Positions 8,073 to 16,339 of a DNA stretch of 64,000 nt are shown piece after piece. The notes beneath the pieces were generated by a model, which did not search any database, was not told the origin of the DNA, and saw only the letters and a program-made list of their open reading frames with translations. Numbering within the stretch: the stretch's first letter is position 1; each line of letters starts with the position of its first letter. The translations under genes were made by a program, and so were the position numbers. This DNA is from Enterococcus larvae (GTDB lineage Bacteria; Bacillota; Bacilli; Lactobacillales; Enterococcaceae), in NCBI RefSeq assembly GCF_017830045.1, contig NZ_JAEDXU010000011.1, positions 58,076-122,075 of the forward strand, in the 5' to 3' direction.

Positions 8073-8097
8073 TTCTTGTAATTTAGTATTACAAGAA
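8073..8097 (+). repeat. Left inverted site of the recombinase segment
   Basis: The 25-bp site has 10-bp perfect arms, TTCTTGTAAT and ATTACAAGAA, around an asymmetric centre TTAGT. The identical sequence in reverse complement lies at 9506-9530. Two inverted arms around a short asymmetric spacer is the design of a tyrosine-recombinase core site. Confidence 0.8.
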
Positions 8098-8130
8098 AAG
8101 AAAAAATTGATATTATTTCGATGTAATCAA

Positions 8131-8159
8131 ATTATAATTCATATTTTTTCGGTAGTCTA
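8131..8159 (-). promoter_or_regulatory. Outward-facing promoter inside the invertible segment
   Basis: On the minus strand TAGACT and a perfect TATAAT are separated by 17 bases. It fires leftward across the left inverted site. The -10 lies in the palindrome ATTATAAT, so a plus-strand -10 also exists, but its only -35 (TTGATA at 8107) is 20 bases away. Confidence 0.5.
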
Positions 8160-8178
8160 TACTAAAAATGAAAAATAT

Positions 8179-8232
8179 CTCTCATGTTTTTTTATTAATA
8201 AACAAAAAAATGAGAGAAACTTTTTTATTTTT
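8179..8232. terminator. Hairpin terminator insulating the recombinase gene
   Basis: CTCTCAT and ATGAGAG, extended by T/A pairing, form a stem followed by a T-run on the plus strand and T-rich sequence on the minus strand. It would block readthrough into the recombinase gene from the left, and antisense readthrough into the outward promoter from the right. Confidence 0.6.
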
Positions 8233-8284
8233 GATGTATTGTAAGTTATTTTATGTAGTTTGCTTTTTGAAATGACGAATAAGT

Positions 8285-8305
8285 CGTCAAATGAAGCGTC
8301 AAATG
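8285..8305 (+). repeat. Arm-type direct repeats, left pair
   Basis: CGTCAAATG occurs twice at 12-bp periodicity just before the recombinase start. An adjacent dyad TGACGA/TCGTCA overlaps the first copy. Together with CCGTCAGAAA repeated at the same 12-bp period after the gene, this resembles arm-type binding sites for an integrase N-terminal domain. Confidence 0.45.
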
Positions 8306-8318
8306 GGAGTGGAGAAGA

Positions 8319-9431
8319 ATGGCTAAAAGAGGAGAAAATATTTATAGAAGAAAAGATGGAAGATGGGAAGGAAGGTACAAAAAATCTAGAAATAAGAATG
8401 GACAGATTGTATATGGCTATATATATGGTAAGAAATATAGCGAAGTTCGGGAAAAAATGTCAGAAAAGCGCGTATATTATCCTGAGATGTCACTTGGTAC
8501 ATTTGACGGAACACTTTCTGAATGGTTGGATTATTGGCTTCATATTGCCATTAAGAATCAAGTGAAGCAATCAACTTGGACAAGTTATGAGTCTAAACTT
8601 CGAAACCACATTGTTCCTTTTCTTGGGAGTAAAAAGCTTCACTTAATAGAAAAGAAGCATATCAATACTTTTTTACAGCATTTAATTGCTGAAAAGTATT
8701 CAGAGAATACGATTCAAAACATTTTTACTATATTAAGCAGTAGTTTCAATTATGCTGTTGAAACAGGTAATTTAGTTGTCAATCCTTGTCGAGGTTTGCC
8801 TTTTTCTGCCCAAAATAGGGCTCGGGAAATTCATGCACTTTCAATTGAACAACAGCGAAAACTCGAAGAGTTAGCGTTTGAGGAACCTGGGTGTTCAGCA
8901 GTTATCATTAGTTTAGCAACGGGAATGAGGATTGGAGAAATTTGCGGATTGAAGTGGGTAGACATCGATTTTAACTATGGAATAATCAATGTGAATTGCA
9001 CTTTGCAGAGAATCCCGGATCCGGAAAATCTCAACCGAACAAAGGTATTGATAGATACACCAAAAACCAAAAGCTCTCTTAGGAAGATACCTTTAGCTAA
9101 ATATCTCAAGGAGTATTTGCTGGAGCGAAGAAGTACCAATGATTCAGATTATGTAGTGTCCAGCAATGGAAGCTTTGCGGAACCAAGAGTTATCAATTAT
9201 AGATTGCAGAAATTGATTAAGCAAGCTGAAATAGGGACATTTCATTTCCATGTGTTAAGGCATACATTTGCCACAAGGTGTATAGAAAACAATGTAGACA
9301 TTTCCTCATTGAGTAAGCTGTTGGGTCATAATTCTGTAAAAATGACCTTAGATACTTATACAGATTCTTTGTGGGAAAAAAGAAAAGAAGCAGTTGAAAT
9401 AATTGATCGATTGCAGTTTAAAGAGTTCTGA
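8319..9431 (+). CDS. Tyrosine recombinase (integrase family) of the invertible segment
   Basis: A 370-residue site-specific recombinase. Residues 1-50 resemble the AP2-like arm-binding domain of phage and Tn916-type integrases, residues 65-165 are the SAM-like core-binding domain, and residues 175-365 are the catalytic domain with a complete active site: Arg204 (GMRIGE), a Lys in the TPKTKSSLRKIP hairpin, His311-x-x-Arg314, His337 (LGHNS) and nucleophile Tyr347 (TLDTYTDS). The start is set by GGAGTGGAGAAG before the ATG. No excisionase or other element gene accompanies it. Inverted core sites flank it, so it probably acts as an invertase, although the family is better known for integration and excision. 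Confidence 0.9.
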   Translation: MAKRGENIYRRKDGRWEGRYKKSRNKNGQIVYGYIYGKKYSEVREKMSEKRVYYPEMSLGTFDGTLSEWLDYWLHIAIKNQVKQSTWTSYESKLRNHIVPFLGSKKLHLIEKKHINTFLQHLIAEKYSENTIQNIFTILSSSFNYAVETGNLVVNPCRGLPFSAQNRAREIHALSIEQQRKLEELAFEEPGCSAVIISLATGMRIGEICGLKWVDIDFNYGIINVNCTLQRIPDPENLNRTKVLIDTPKTKSSLRKIPLAKYLKEYLLERRSTNDSDYVVSSNGSFAEPRVINYRLQKLIKQAEIGTFHFHVLRHTFATRCIENNVDISSLSKLLGHNSVKMTLDTYTDSLWEKRKEAVEIIDRLQFKEF

Positions 9432-9445
9432 TAGTCATCTATTCG

Positions 9446-9467
9446 CCGTCAGAAAAACCGTCAGAAA
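9446..9467 (+). repeat. Arm-type direct repeats, right pair
   Basis: CCGTCAGAAA occurs twice at 12-bp periodicity, 14 bases after the recombinase stop. It shares CGTCA and the period with the left pair, which fits recombinase arm sites inside the segment. Confidence 0.45.
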
Positions 9468-9472
9468 TTTAG

Positions 9473-9506
9473 AAGCCTCTGTATTCCCTAGGGAATACAG
9501 AGGCTT
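9473..9506 (+). terminator. Terminator of the recombinase gene
   Basis: A 16-bp perfect stem (AAGCCTCTGTATTCCC and its complement) with a two-base loop runs directly into the right inverted site, whose first bases TTTCTT supply the T-tract. Confidence 0.8.
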
Positions 9507-9530
9507 TCTTGTAATACTAAATTACAAGAA
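9506..9530 (-). repeat. Right inverted site of the recombinase segment
   Basis: Exact reverse complement of the 25-bp site at 8073-8097, with the centre reading ACTAA on the plus strand. The match extends by one further base on the inner side of the right site. The next gene starts 98 bases to the right. Confidence 0.8.
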
Positions 9531-9627
9531 GAGTGTTTTTCTTTGTTCGTTTGCTTTATTAATAATAAAACATTGGTAAAAATTTTGAAAATATTATGCT
9601 GTAATTTCATGAGAAGGAGGATGCAGA

Positions 9628-10323
9628 ATGTACAACATAGGTGTTAATCAACCGACGGAAGATTTTGAGCACACATACATAGAAAACTTGAGCAATTCCA
9701 AATGCAATCTTATTCAGGTTGATTCGGAGAATATGGATGCGATAATCAGCAACTTAGATGGTGTCTTTCTAAAAGAGGATACGAATCAGAATATTGGAAA
9801 GATTTGTGGTTTGATCATGAAAATCAAAGAGAAATCCAATCCACTCATATGGGTATTTTCGGAGGAACCATCTTCGATTCAAAAAATTATTTATCTCCAA
9901 ATGGGTGCCGATGGAGCATTTACAGGAGAAGATGAGCCGGAAGCGATCAATCTAATCATCAATAACTCATTAAAAAGATACTATCAAGAGAAGCAGGTGG
10001 AGGTCATCAAAAAACCTGCCGAACATATACATGGAATTGAACTGATTCCACATAACTTGAGTATCAAATTTTCAGATTCTACAGAGGAAATAGCGCTGAC
10101 AAGGTTGGAGTTCCAACTGATGCAACTGCTGTGTAATAACTATTTAAAAGGTGTCTCCTATCAGGAAATCCATGAGCATATTTGGCAGAAGCCATATAAG
10201 AATAATAAGTACAAAGTAGCAAATCTAGTTTTTCATTTGCGAAGCAAGCTGGAGAAATCTGGCGTAGAACCAACACTTATTCGTACAGTTCGTTCAAAAG
10301 GGTACATGCTGTCTGAAGCTTAA
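9628..10323 (+). CDS. Winged-helix regulator with degenerate receiver domain
   Basis: A 231-residue protein. Residues 135-229 form an OmpR/PhoB-type DNA-binding domain (LTRLEFQLMQLLCNN, then VANLVFHLRSKLEK and IRTVRSKGYML). Residues 1-115 have the alternating strand/helix pattern of a receiver, but the acidic pocket and phosphorylation-site context are not recognisable, so phosphorylation-independent control is likely. No kinase gene is adjacent. The ribosome site is GAAGGAGG. Its place between the invertible segment and the WxL operon suggests that it activates that operon and that its own expression is what the switch controls; this is inference. Confidence 0.75.
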   Translation: MYNIGVNQPTEDFEHTYIENLSNSKCNLIQVDSENMDAIISNLDGVFLKEDTNQNIGKICGLIMKIKEKSNPLIWVFSEEPSSIQKIIYLQMGADGAFTGEDEPEAINLIINNSLKRYYQEKQVEVIKKPAEHIHGIELIPHNLSIKFSDSTEEIALTRLEFQLMQLLCNNYLKGVSYQEIHEHIWQKPYKNNKYKVANLVFHLRSKLEKSGVEPTLIRTVRSKGYMLSEA

Positions 10324-10517
10324 ATAGATACTGGGCGCGTGTTTCAGGAGGTCGTTAGAAAGTATTTCGTTTTCTGAAAGAGTGAAAGGGTTATGTTGGA
10401 GAAAGCACAATATGAAATCTTATCCGCAACCAGTCATTTTTAAGAAAATTGAAATAGATGTATATCTGCCTTTAGATATGCAAACAAATATGAAAGGAAA
10501 GGAGATGAAAATACAGA

Positions 10518-13500
10518 ATGAAAAAAGGCAAGAAACATATGATTTTTTTATTGTCGACAATAGTATTGACTGTTGGCGGACTGGGAGTGTTTTTATCTAA
10601 GGGAATAGATCCTATACAAGCGGAAGAATCAGGAGATGCGTCAACTCTAGCGAGCTCGTTCGATGTAGACAGCATGCTGGATGATCCTACTGATTTAGGA
10701 GGTTCAACAGAGATAAATGAGGTATCAAGTGATCCGGCTAGTTTAGTTTCTCCCCTTGCCGATACGACACAACCACCATATTCAGATGACAAAACGTATT
10801 CAATATGGGGTAACCCAAATGTAGATGCCGTGCCATCCGGTACAGCGTATAAGGAAGTCTCAACTTGGACTGAATTTAATGCGGCTATGATTGACAGTAC
10901 AACAACTTATATTAAGTTGATGGCGGATATTGACAACCCGAGTACAACTCAGGGAGGTAGTACGGCAACAATCATATCAACATCCAAACCTAGCCTAGTT
11001 GTTGATGGAAATGGTCATAAACTGAATACACAACAAATTTCGTATTGGATGACTGGATCTACAGCTAGAGGATATTATCTGAAGAATCTAACGATGTATG
11101 GCTCTTCTCCGTATGGCTGTTTTTCTACAGAGGTCTATCAAAACAAATATATTGTTTATGACAATATAACTTATGAAGGTTCTCAGCTGACAGCTGCATA
11201 CTATGCAACCCTTGTTTTCAAAGGGACAAACACGGTGATTTCGGCAAATGCAAACTACACTTACACAATTAATGGAGTAACTAATACTGTCACTAATAAT
11301 GGTGTTGCAACAGTTGCCTCTGGTTTGGAAGCTCATCGTGCGATTATTTTAGAAGATAGTATAACAAATTTCATCACTGGAAAAGGAGATGGCTTGCTGA
11401 TTGGCGGCTACCTATCACAAAATGCAGGGAATTCTCCTTATGCATACTTAGAGAAAAATGCAACACTAAACGTTACATCTAAGGGTGATGGTGGAGAGAG
11501 CTATTCTTATAACGCGAGTAGTGGAGTTGTTAATGCAGGAGCTAATATTCAAAATGGCGGTAGTCTGATTCTTAATGAAGGAGCTTCAATGACTGTCGAT
11601 GTTACTGGTACACATCGTGCTGGGATGCGTTTGACAGGCGGGAGCAGTTCAAGGAATACAATTGTGAATATTGGTAAAGATGCTGAGTTGAAAATTATTA
11701 CTGATGAACGTATTGGACAACAATGGGAGACTGGTTCAGTTGGCAGCACAGGAATATCGAATGTTACAGCAGCTACTTATCCATATTATTCCGGGTTGAC
11801 TTTAGATTCTTATTCTAAAATCATTTTGTCTGACGAAAACGCCGTTTTAGATGTTACCATGGAAAATTCTCGGTATTATCGTACAGCAGCTTTAGGTTAT
11901 GTTCAGGGGATTCGGATGGCTGCGAACAGCAGCATATACGTTTCTTCCAAAGCAGCATTCAACTTGAATATGAACGGTTCCTTTGGATCAGCGCTCAAAA
12001 TGGTTGGTGCTAACTCTAGCTTTGTGGTGGAGGACGAAGGTGAAGTTAATTTCGATGTCAAAAGCCAAACTGGTACGGCCTATACAGGGACTACCAGTCT
12101 AACTTCTATAAATGATGTCAGTGCGACAGCTAATATACTTCAAGTAGATAGTGGATCATTTACAGTTGGGAGAAAAGGTATTTTTGATATGAAGGTTCAT
12201 GATGGGACAGGGAGCAGAAACATGTTCTATGTCGGAAATGGAAGCTTCACATTTGCAGATGCCTATCGAGTTGACTTGAATGCACAAGGAAATGACAATG
12301 TAGAGCTGGTAAATATGGCAGGTACTTTTAATGCGGATATTCAAGCAGTTTATGCATGGAATAAAGGCAATTCTGCAGATGATAAAACTGCTTCCAATTA
12401 TGAGTGGACGCCGATTTACAATGCTCAGATCACTTATGCACGTTCTGGAACAACCGATGTTGTCGCAAATAGTGTGTCAACGGCGACTAAAAATGATTTT
12501 GTAACTAATTATCGTACAGAAAGCTTCAATCGAGTACTTTATGAATGGATACCGGATGTTGAGGTTGAGATAAGCGAAGTCTCAGACAATGAAACGATTT
12601 TAAGCGGCCAACAGATTTCAGGTCGTACCAATCCGTTGGCAATGGTGACTATCTATATCACTCGTGCGGGTTCTTCAACAGAGGAAAAGCTAAGTGGTGC
12701 GAATAAGGCAAACGAAGTAGATGATTGGGCAAGCAATACTAGCTATAACTACCATGTCAATGCGGATGCAAGTGGTGATTATACATTTACTTTACCAAAT
12801 GATGTGACCTTGTATGTAGGAGATACGATCCGTGTACATTCATGGCGCTATGGTAAGGAAAATGATGCAACGACTGTTGTGTTGGATAAAACAGCACCGG
12901 AGGTTGTAACGAAGGATATTTATCGCGTTGTCAACGGTGCGTCGCCAGCAGCTTCAGAGTTTGTTTCTTCCGTTACGGATAAAGGAGTAAATCCGGCAGT
13001 TTGGGATGCCTACTATAATGCAGCAAGTCCTCAAGCGATGATCGACGGTTGGATGACAACAGTGGGCGTTTATGACGTGAAGCTGGATGTCGCAGACCGT
13101 GCAGTTGATGCAGATGGCAATGCCTCCCCGAATATGAATCCAAGTGATGTACCATGGGAAGCAAAACTTCACGTTTTAGCAGCAGACCGTGAAATCACAG
13201 CGGATGATGTAACGACGAGTGTAGCTGTAGTAAGAGGTTTCAACACCTTGGATGAGCTAAAAGAATTCATTCTTGCTGAGAGTAATGCGGCTGCTTTCAA
13301 AATTGAAAATGATGCAAAAGTTGATTTAACAGATCAGATTGTTGTCTCAAACTTGGGAAGCTTGAACTTAAATTCTTTAGATGGCAGTTATCAGGTAGAA
13401 GTGAGTGTTCCAGGCGAAAACTTGACGAAGACGATTACAGTAGTTGTTGAAAAAAGTGAAAGTACAGTAACTGTTCAATTTGTAAATGAATTGGATGAGG

Positions 13501-14126
13501 AGCTGCATCAAGAAATCGTTCTTACAGCAGATATCGGTCAATCGGTCGATCTGACAACGACGCAAAGTGTCTTAGACGCAATTGCAGATGTAGAAGGTCG
13601 AAGCTATGTAATCACAAATCGTCCTGATTCTGAAGCTGGGATTGTAGTTAGCGCATCAGGAACAACCGTAACGTATAAATTTAAAGGTGTTCTAGAGCTG
13701 ACTTCAGCACCGGCAACGGTCGATTTTGGCAGCCTTACGTACAATGCTAAGGTACAACGTGTAGACAATCCAACAACAGATGATGATTTAGTTGTGACAG
13801 ATACACGAGCAGATACAACTGATGGTTGGACACTTTATGCAGAACTGACAGAAAACATGATCAATGTTTCCACTGGTTCAATCATGAACGAAGCCTTATG
13901 GTATGTGGATAGCTCAGGGAATGAAATCCCACTGACTTTGGATTATGGTAGTCAGGCTGTTTACACCAGCAGTGCTGGCGGAAGCTTTGATATAACAAGT
14001 ACTTGGGGGAATACATCAAATGACCCCGGGTTGAAGCTGATTGCTGATCCGACGAAAACAACTGTTTCAAGTGTTGGTAAGTACTCCGGTGTTGTCACAT
14101 GGACAATCATGGCAGGACAACCATAG
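10518..14126 (+). CDS. Large WxL-domain surface protein with beta-helix and Ig-like regions
   Basis: A 1202-residue secreted protein. A signal peptide (MKKGKKHMIFLLSTIVLTV and following) is followed by a long region rich in Asn, Gly, Ser and Thr with repeated short strands (about residues 90-660) that looks like a pectate-lyase-type beta helix. Then come a bacterial Ig-like domain (about 690-790), a MucBP-like stretch (VTVQFVNELDEELHQEIVL) and a C-terminal WxL domain with its two motifs at Trp1104 (WTL) and Trp1195 (WTI). WxL domains bind peptidoglycan non-covalently. It is the first gene of the surface operon and probably the adhesin. The AAAGGAG site is 13 bases from the ATG, rather far. 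Confidence 0.85.
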   Translation: MKKGKKHMIFLLSTIVLTVGGLGVFLSKGIDPIQAEESGDASTLASSFDVDSMLDDPTDLGGSTEINEVSSDPASLVSPLADTTQPPYSDDKTYSIWGNPNVDAVPSGTAYKEVSTWTEFNAAMIDSTTTYIKLMADIDNPSTTQGGSTATIISTSKPSLVVDGNGHKLNTQQISYWMTGSTARGYYLKNLTMYGSSPYGCFSTEVYQNKYIVYDNITYEGSQLTAAYYATLVFKGTNTVISANANYTYTINGVTNTVTNNGVATVASGLEAHRAIILEDSITNFITGKGDGLLIGGYLSQNAGNSPYAYLEKNATLNVTSKGDGGESYSYNASSGVVNAGANIQNGGSLILNEGASMTVDVTGTHRAGMRLTGGSSSRNTIVNIGKDAELKIITDERIGQQWETGSVGSTGISNVTAATYPYYSGLTLDSYSKIILSDENAVLDVTMENSRYYRTAALGYVQGIRMAANSSIYVSSKAAFNLNMNGSFGSALKMVGANSSFVVEDEGEVNFDVKSQTGTAYTGTTSLTSINDVSATANILQVDSGSFTVGRKGIFDMKVHDGTGSRNMFYVGNGSFTFADAYRVDLNAQGNDNVELVNMAGTFNADIQAVYAWNKGNSADDKTASNYEWTPIYNAQITYARSGTTDVVANSVSTATKNDFVTNYRTESFNRVLYEWIPDVEVEISEVSDNETILSGQQISGRTNPLAMVTIYITRAGSSTEEKLSGANKANEVDDWASNTSYNYHVNADASGDYTFTLPNDVTLYVGDTIRVHSWRYGKENDATTVVLDKTAPEVVTKDIYRVVNGASPAASEFVSSVTDKGVNPAVWDAYYNAASPQAMIDGWMTTVGVYDVKLDVADRAVDADGNASPNMNPSDVPWEAKLHVLAADREITADDVTTSVAVVRGFNTLDELKEFILAESNAAAFKIENDAKVDLTDQIVVSNLGSLNLNSLDGSYQVEVSVPGENLTKTITVVVEKSESTVTVQFVNELDEELHQEIVLTADIGQSVDLTTTQSVLDAIADVEGRSYVITNRPDSEAGIVVSASGTTVTYKFKGVLELTSAPATVDFGSLTYNAKVQRVDNPTTDDDLVVTDTRADTTDGWTLYAELTENMINVSTGSIMNEALWYVDSSGNEIPLTLDYGSQAVYTSSAGGSFDITSTWGNTSNDPGLKLIADPTKTTVSSVGKYSGVVTWTIMAGQP

Positions 14127-14141
14127 AAGGGAAGGGGAAAA

Positions 14142-14546
14142 ATGAAAATAAAAAATGCGTTTCTCCTGACTTTAGGGCTATTTTTACTTGGTGTAGTTGG
14201 ATTCTCAGCGGCAGCTTCGGCAACAACAGGAGCTGGAGGTCAGGTCAGTGTTAAAGGTCAGATTACATTCTATGAGGGAACGACAGAATCTTCAACCATA
14301 GAGTCCTCGACGACAGAGACTTCAACGTCGACTTCTTCGTCAGAGGTACCAGGGGAATCCAGCAGCACTTCTGATTCATCGTCAGAGGCGGCAGCTAATT
14401 CCGGTAGTACTACAAAACCTCAGGGATCGTATCCAAGTACAGGTGAAATGATTCGTAATTACAGCTTTGCAGGTGTAGGAGCTATCTTGCTGTTTGTACT
14501 GATTCTTTGGAATCGACGGAAGAAGAAGGAGGAAGAGCAAATATGA
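14142..14546 (+). CDS. Small sortase-anchored protein of the WxL locus
   Basis: A 134-residue protein with a signal peptide, a short conserved segment (VSVKGQITFYEG), a Ser/Thr/Glu-rich stalk and a C-terminal sorting signal: the motif at residues 97-101 is YPSTG followed by Glu, then a hydrophobic helix and a basic tail (RRKKK). Tyr replaces the Leu of canonical LPxTG. Small LPxTG proteins of this shape are standard members of WxL operons. Its stop overlaps the next start (ATGA). Confidence 0.85.
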   Translation: MKIKNAFLLTLGLFLLGVVGFSAAASATTGAGGQVSVKGQITFYEGTTESSTIESSTTETSTSTSSSEVPGESSSTSDSSSEAAANSGSTTKPQGSYPSTGEMIRNYSFAGVGAILLFVLILWNRRKKKEEEQI

Positions 14547-15352
14547 AGATAAGTCAATGTTTAAAAGCTTCTATAGCTGTTCTTCTTTTATCCGGTGCAA
14601 CAGTAATTGGCGGAAAACAGGTACAAGCAACAGAACACAGTGTTAACGGCTCTGTAACTGTTGAAGGAAAAGATACCAGTGATCCGATAGATCCGGAAAA
14701 ACCGGGAGAAGAAGTAGACCCTGGTGAAGGGCCGTCGACAAAAGGCGACCTCAGAATTGATTTTGCCTCTGCTTTGAACTTTGGGTCGGCGGAAATTACC
14801 AAAACGGATCGTCAATTTGATTCGTTGGCACAGCTGTTTCACAGTGATACAGAAGCTCGCGGTTACTATATTCAAGTAAGTGATTACCGCGGTGAAGCAG
14901 CGGGCTGGACACTAACCTTGTCTCAGGATGCCCAATTTCATAGCTCGATTATTCAAGATTTGGAGAATCAGAGCTTGGATGGTGCAGTACTTTCTTTTGG
15001 CAATGGCTGGGCAAATTCTGCTGGAAGCAGCGGAACGCCGACGGTTAGCAGAGATACGCTAGGCCTTAATGAAATGGGTACTGCGTATACTGTTGCTACG
15101 GCTGGAAGCAAAGAAGGAAAAGGGGTTTGGTCGATTGCCTTTGGTGCTTCGTCAGAGAATACCTCAAATCAGGAAAACACACTGTCACCTTTGAAAGATT
15201 CAGAAGGGAATGCTGTGATGGATACAACCTTCAATAAGCAGGCGCATAGCAATAGCGCAGTATTTTTGACAGTACCTGATACGACTAAGATTTATCCTGT
15301 TCAGTATACAACGACTCTAACATGGACGTTAGAAGCTGGACCAACGGAATAA
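14543..15352 (+). CDS. WxL-domain surface protein
   Basis: A 269-residue protein using the ATG that overlaps the upstream stop, with GGAGG eleven bases before it; a start 36 bases further upstream would destroy the signal peptide. The signal peptide is followed by a Pro/Asp/Glu-rich spacer (DPIDPEKPGEEVDPGEGP), and nearly all the rest is a WxL domain with motifs at Trp122 (WTL) and Trp261 (WTL). It is expected to be a peptidoglycan-attached cell-surface component that works with the large WxL protein and the DUF916 protein of the same operon. Confidence 0.88.
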   Translation: MKISQCLKASIAVLLLSGATVIGGKQVQATEHSVNGSVTVEGKDTSDPIDPEKPGEEVDPGEGPSTKGDLRIDFASALNFGSAEITKTDRQFDSLAQLFHSDTEARGYYIQVSDYRGEAAGWTLTLSQDAQFHSSIIQDLENQSLDGAVLSFGNGWANSAGSSGTPTVSRDTLGLNEMGTAYTVATAGSKEGKGVWSIAFGASSENTSNQENTLSPLKDSEGNAVMDTTFNKQAHSNSAVFLTVPDTTKIYPVQYTTTLTWTLEAGPTE

Positions 15353-15435
15353 CACACGCACTACCTTAAGTTAGACAAACTGGGATAATCCCATTTGTAA
15401 ATAAAAAACACAGAAAATTTAGGAGGAACAAAGAA

Positions 15436-16182
15436 ATGAAATTAAAGACATTATGTGCAGCAGCATTAGTAACAGTTATTGGAGCATCACTAGTACCAGT
15501 AGGAGCATATGCTCAAACAGATTTGGATTCTAAAGGTACAGTAGAGGTTGGCGCTGGTATCATCGATCCAACTGATCCAGACAGCATCGTTGACCCGGAA
15601 GATCCAGACGGACCTGGAATTGACCCTAACACTCCAGGCGTTACTCCAAATCCAGATATCAAAGACAAAGGGATTATTGCGGTTTCTGATTTAGATTTTG
15701 GTACGATCGCAATTGGTAAAACAACAGCTAATGCAAAAGCGATTGAATTGATCGGCGGCAAAGCTGGCGAAACTCGTGGAAATATTGTTTCATTTGGTGA
15801 CGTAACTGGTGAATACACAGGTTACACAATTTCAGCTGAGCTGACAAGTCAATTTAGTAACGGAACTGCAGCATTGGATGGTTCAACAATCACTTATACA
15901 AATCCATTACTAGCAACTTCTGGTACAGGATCAATCACTGCGGCACCATCAGCTTCTGTAACATTGAGTACAGAAAATGGACCACAAAACTTCGTTAAAG
16001 CTGCAAATGGTGAAGGAAGTGGTTTGTGGACACTGGAATTCGGACAAAGTGCTGCTTATACAGGAGCTGCTGGTACTGATTCAGAATCTGTTACTTTAGA
16101 AATTCCTACAAGCGTTGCTTCTTCAATGGCAAAAGCAACTTATGTTGCAACAGTAACTTGGACAATGGGTGCAACTGCTTAA
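15436..16182 (+). CDS. WxL-domain surface protein with altered first motif
   Basis: A 248-residue protein with signal peptide, a Pro/Asp-rich spacer of repeated DP and DPD units, and a WxL-type domain. The first motif is Y130-T-I instead of WxL, and the second is W242-T-M. The ribosome site AGGAGGAACAAAGAA is the best in the operon and codon use favours highly expressed codons (many aca, gca, act), so this may be the most abundant product. A hairpin follows the gene. The altered first motif may change cell-wall binding. Confidence 0.85.
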   Translation: MKLKTLCAAALVTVIGASLVPVGAYAQTDLDSKGTVEVGAGIIDPTDPDSIVDPEDPDGPGIDPNTPGVTPNPDIKDKGIIAVSDLDFGTIAIGKTTANAKAIELIGGKAGETRGNIVSFGDVTGEYTGYTISAELTSQFSNGTAALDGSTITYTNPLLATSGTGSITAAPSASVTLSTENGPQNFVKAANGEGSGLWTLEFGQSAAYTGAAGTDSESVTLEIPTSVASSMAKATYVATVTWTMGATA

Positions 16183-16224
16183 TTAGCAATCAGCTTTTAA
16201 TAAGCTAGTATCTTATGTTTCACT

Positions 16225-16255
16225 AGTAAGCTGGTGAGTTTCTCGCCAGCTTACT
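16225..16255 (+). terminator. Intercistronic hairpin, partial terminator
   Basis: AGTAAGCTGG pairs with CCAGCTTACT around an 11-base loop, without a proper T-run. It may stabilise the upstream message or reduce readthrough to the next gene. Confidence 0.5.
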
Positions 16256-16339
16256 TCTGTCTATTTAAAAGCTGTATACATAGAACAAGCGGCTAATGCA
16301 GTTGTTCTGCTCACAAATAAGAATGATGAGGTCAATGAT

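Larger units (their letters stand above)
8073..9530. mobile_element. Candidate invertible DNA segment carrying its own recombinase
   Basis: The segment is bounded by perfect inverted copies of a 25-bp core-type site and contains a tyrosine recombinase gene, two pairs of arm-type direct repeats, an outward promoter near the left end and insulating terminators. Inverted site orientation predicts inversion rather than excision. After inversion, the promoter at 8131-8159 would sit about 130 bases before the regulator gene at 9628, pointing at it. No other cargo is present. This is inferred from sequence only; the opposite orientation was not observed. Confidence 0.6.

Noticed and set aside
8260..8565. 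101-codon frame overlapping the recombinase start
   Set aside because: It is in another frame than the recombinase, lacks a ribosome site, and the overlapping frame has all catalytic motifs of a recombinase.
8073..9530. Integrated element with attL and attR at the two 25-bp sites
   Set aside because: attL and attR of an integrated element are direct repeats, while these are exact inverted copies. There is also no excisionase, replication or cargo gene between them.
10382..10600. 72-codon frame upstream of the large WxL gene
   Set aside because: It runs into the WxL gene in another frame and its product shows no family features. A 31-codon subframe uses an ATG inside the AAAGGAGATG ribosome region and is more likely accidental.
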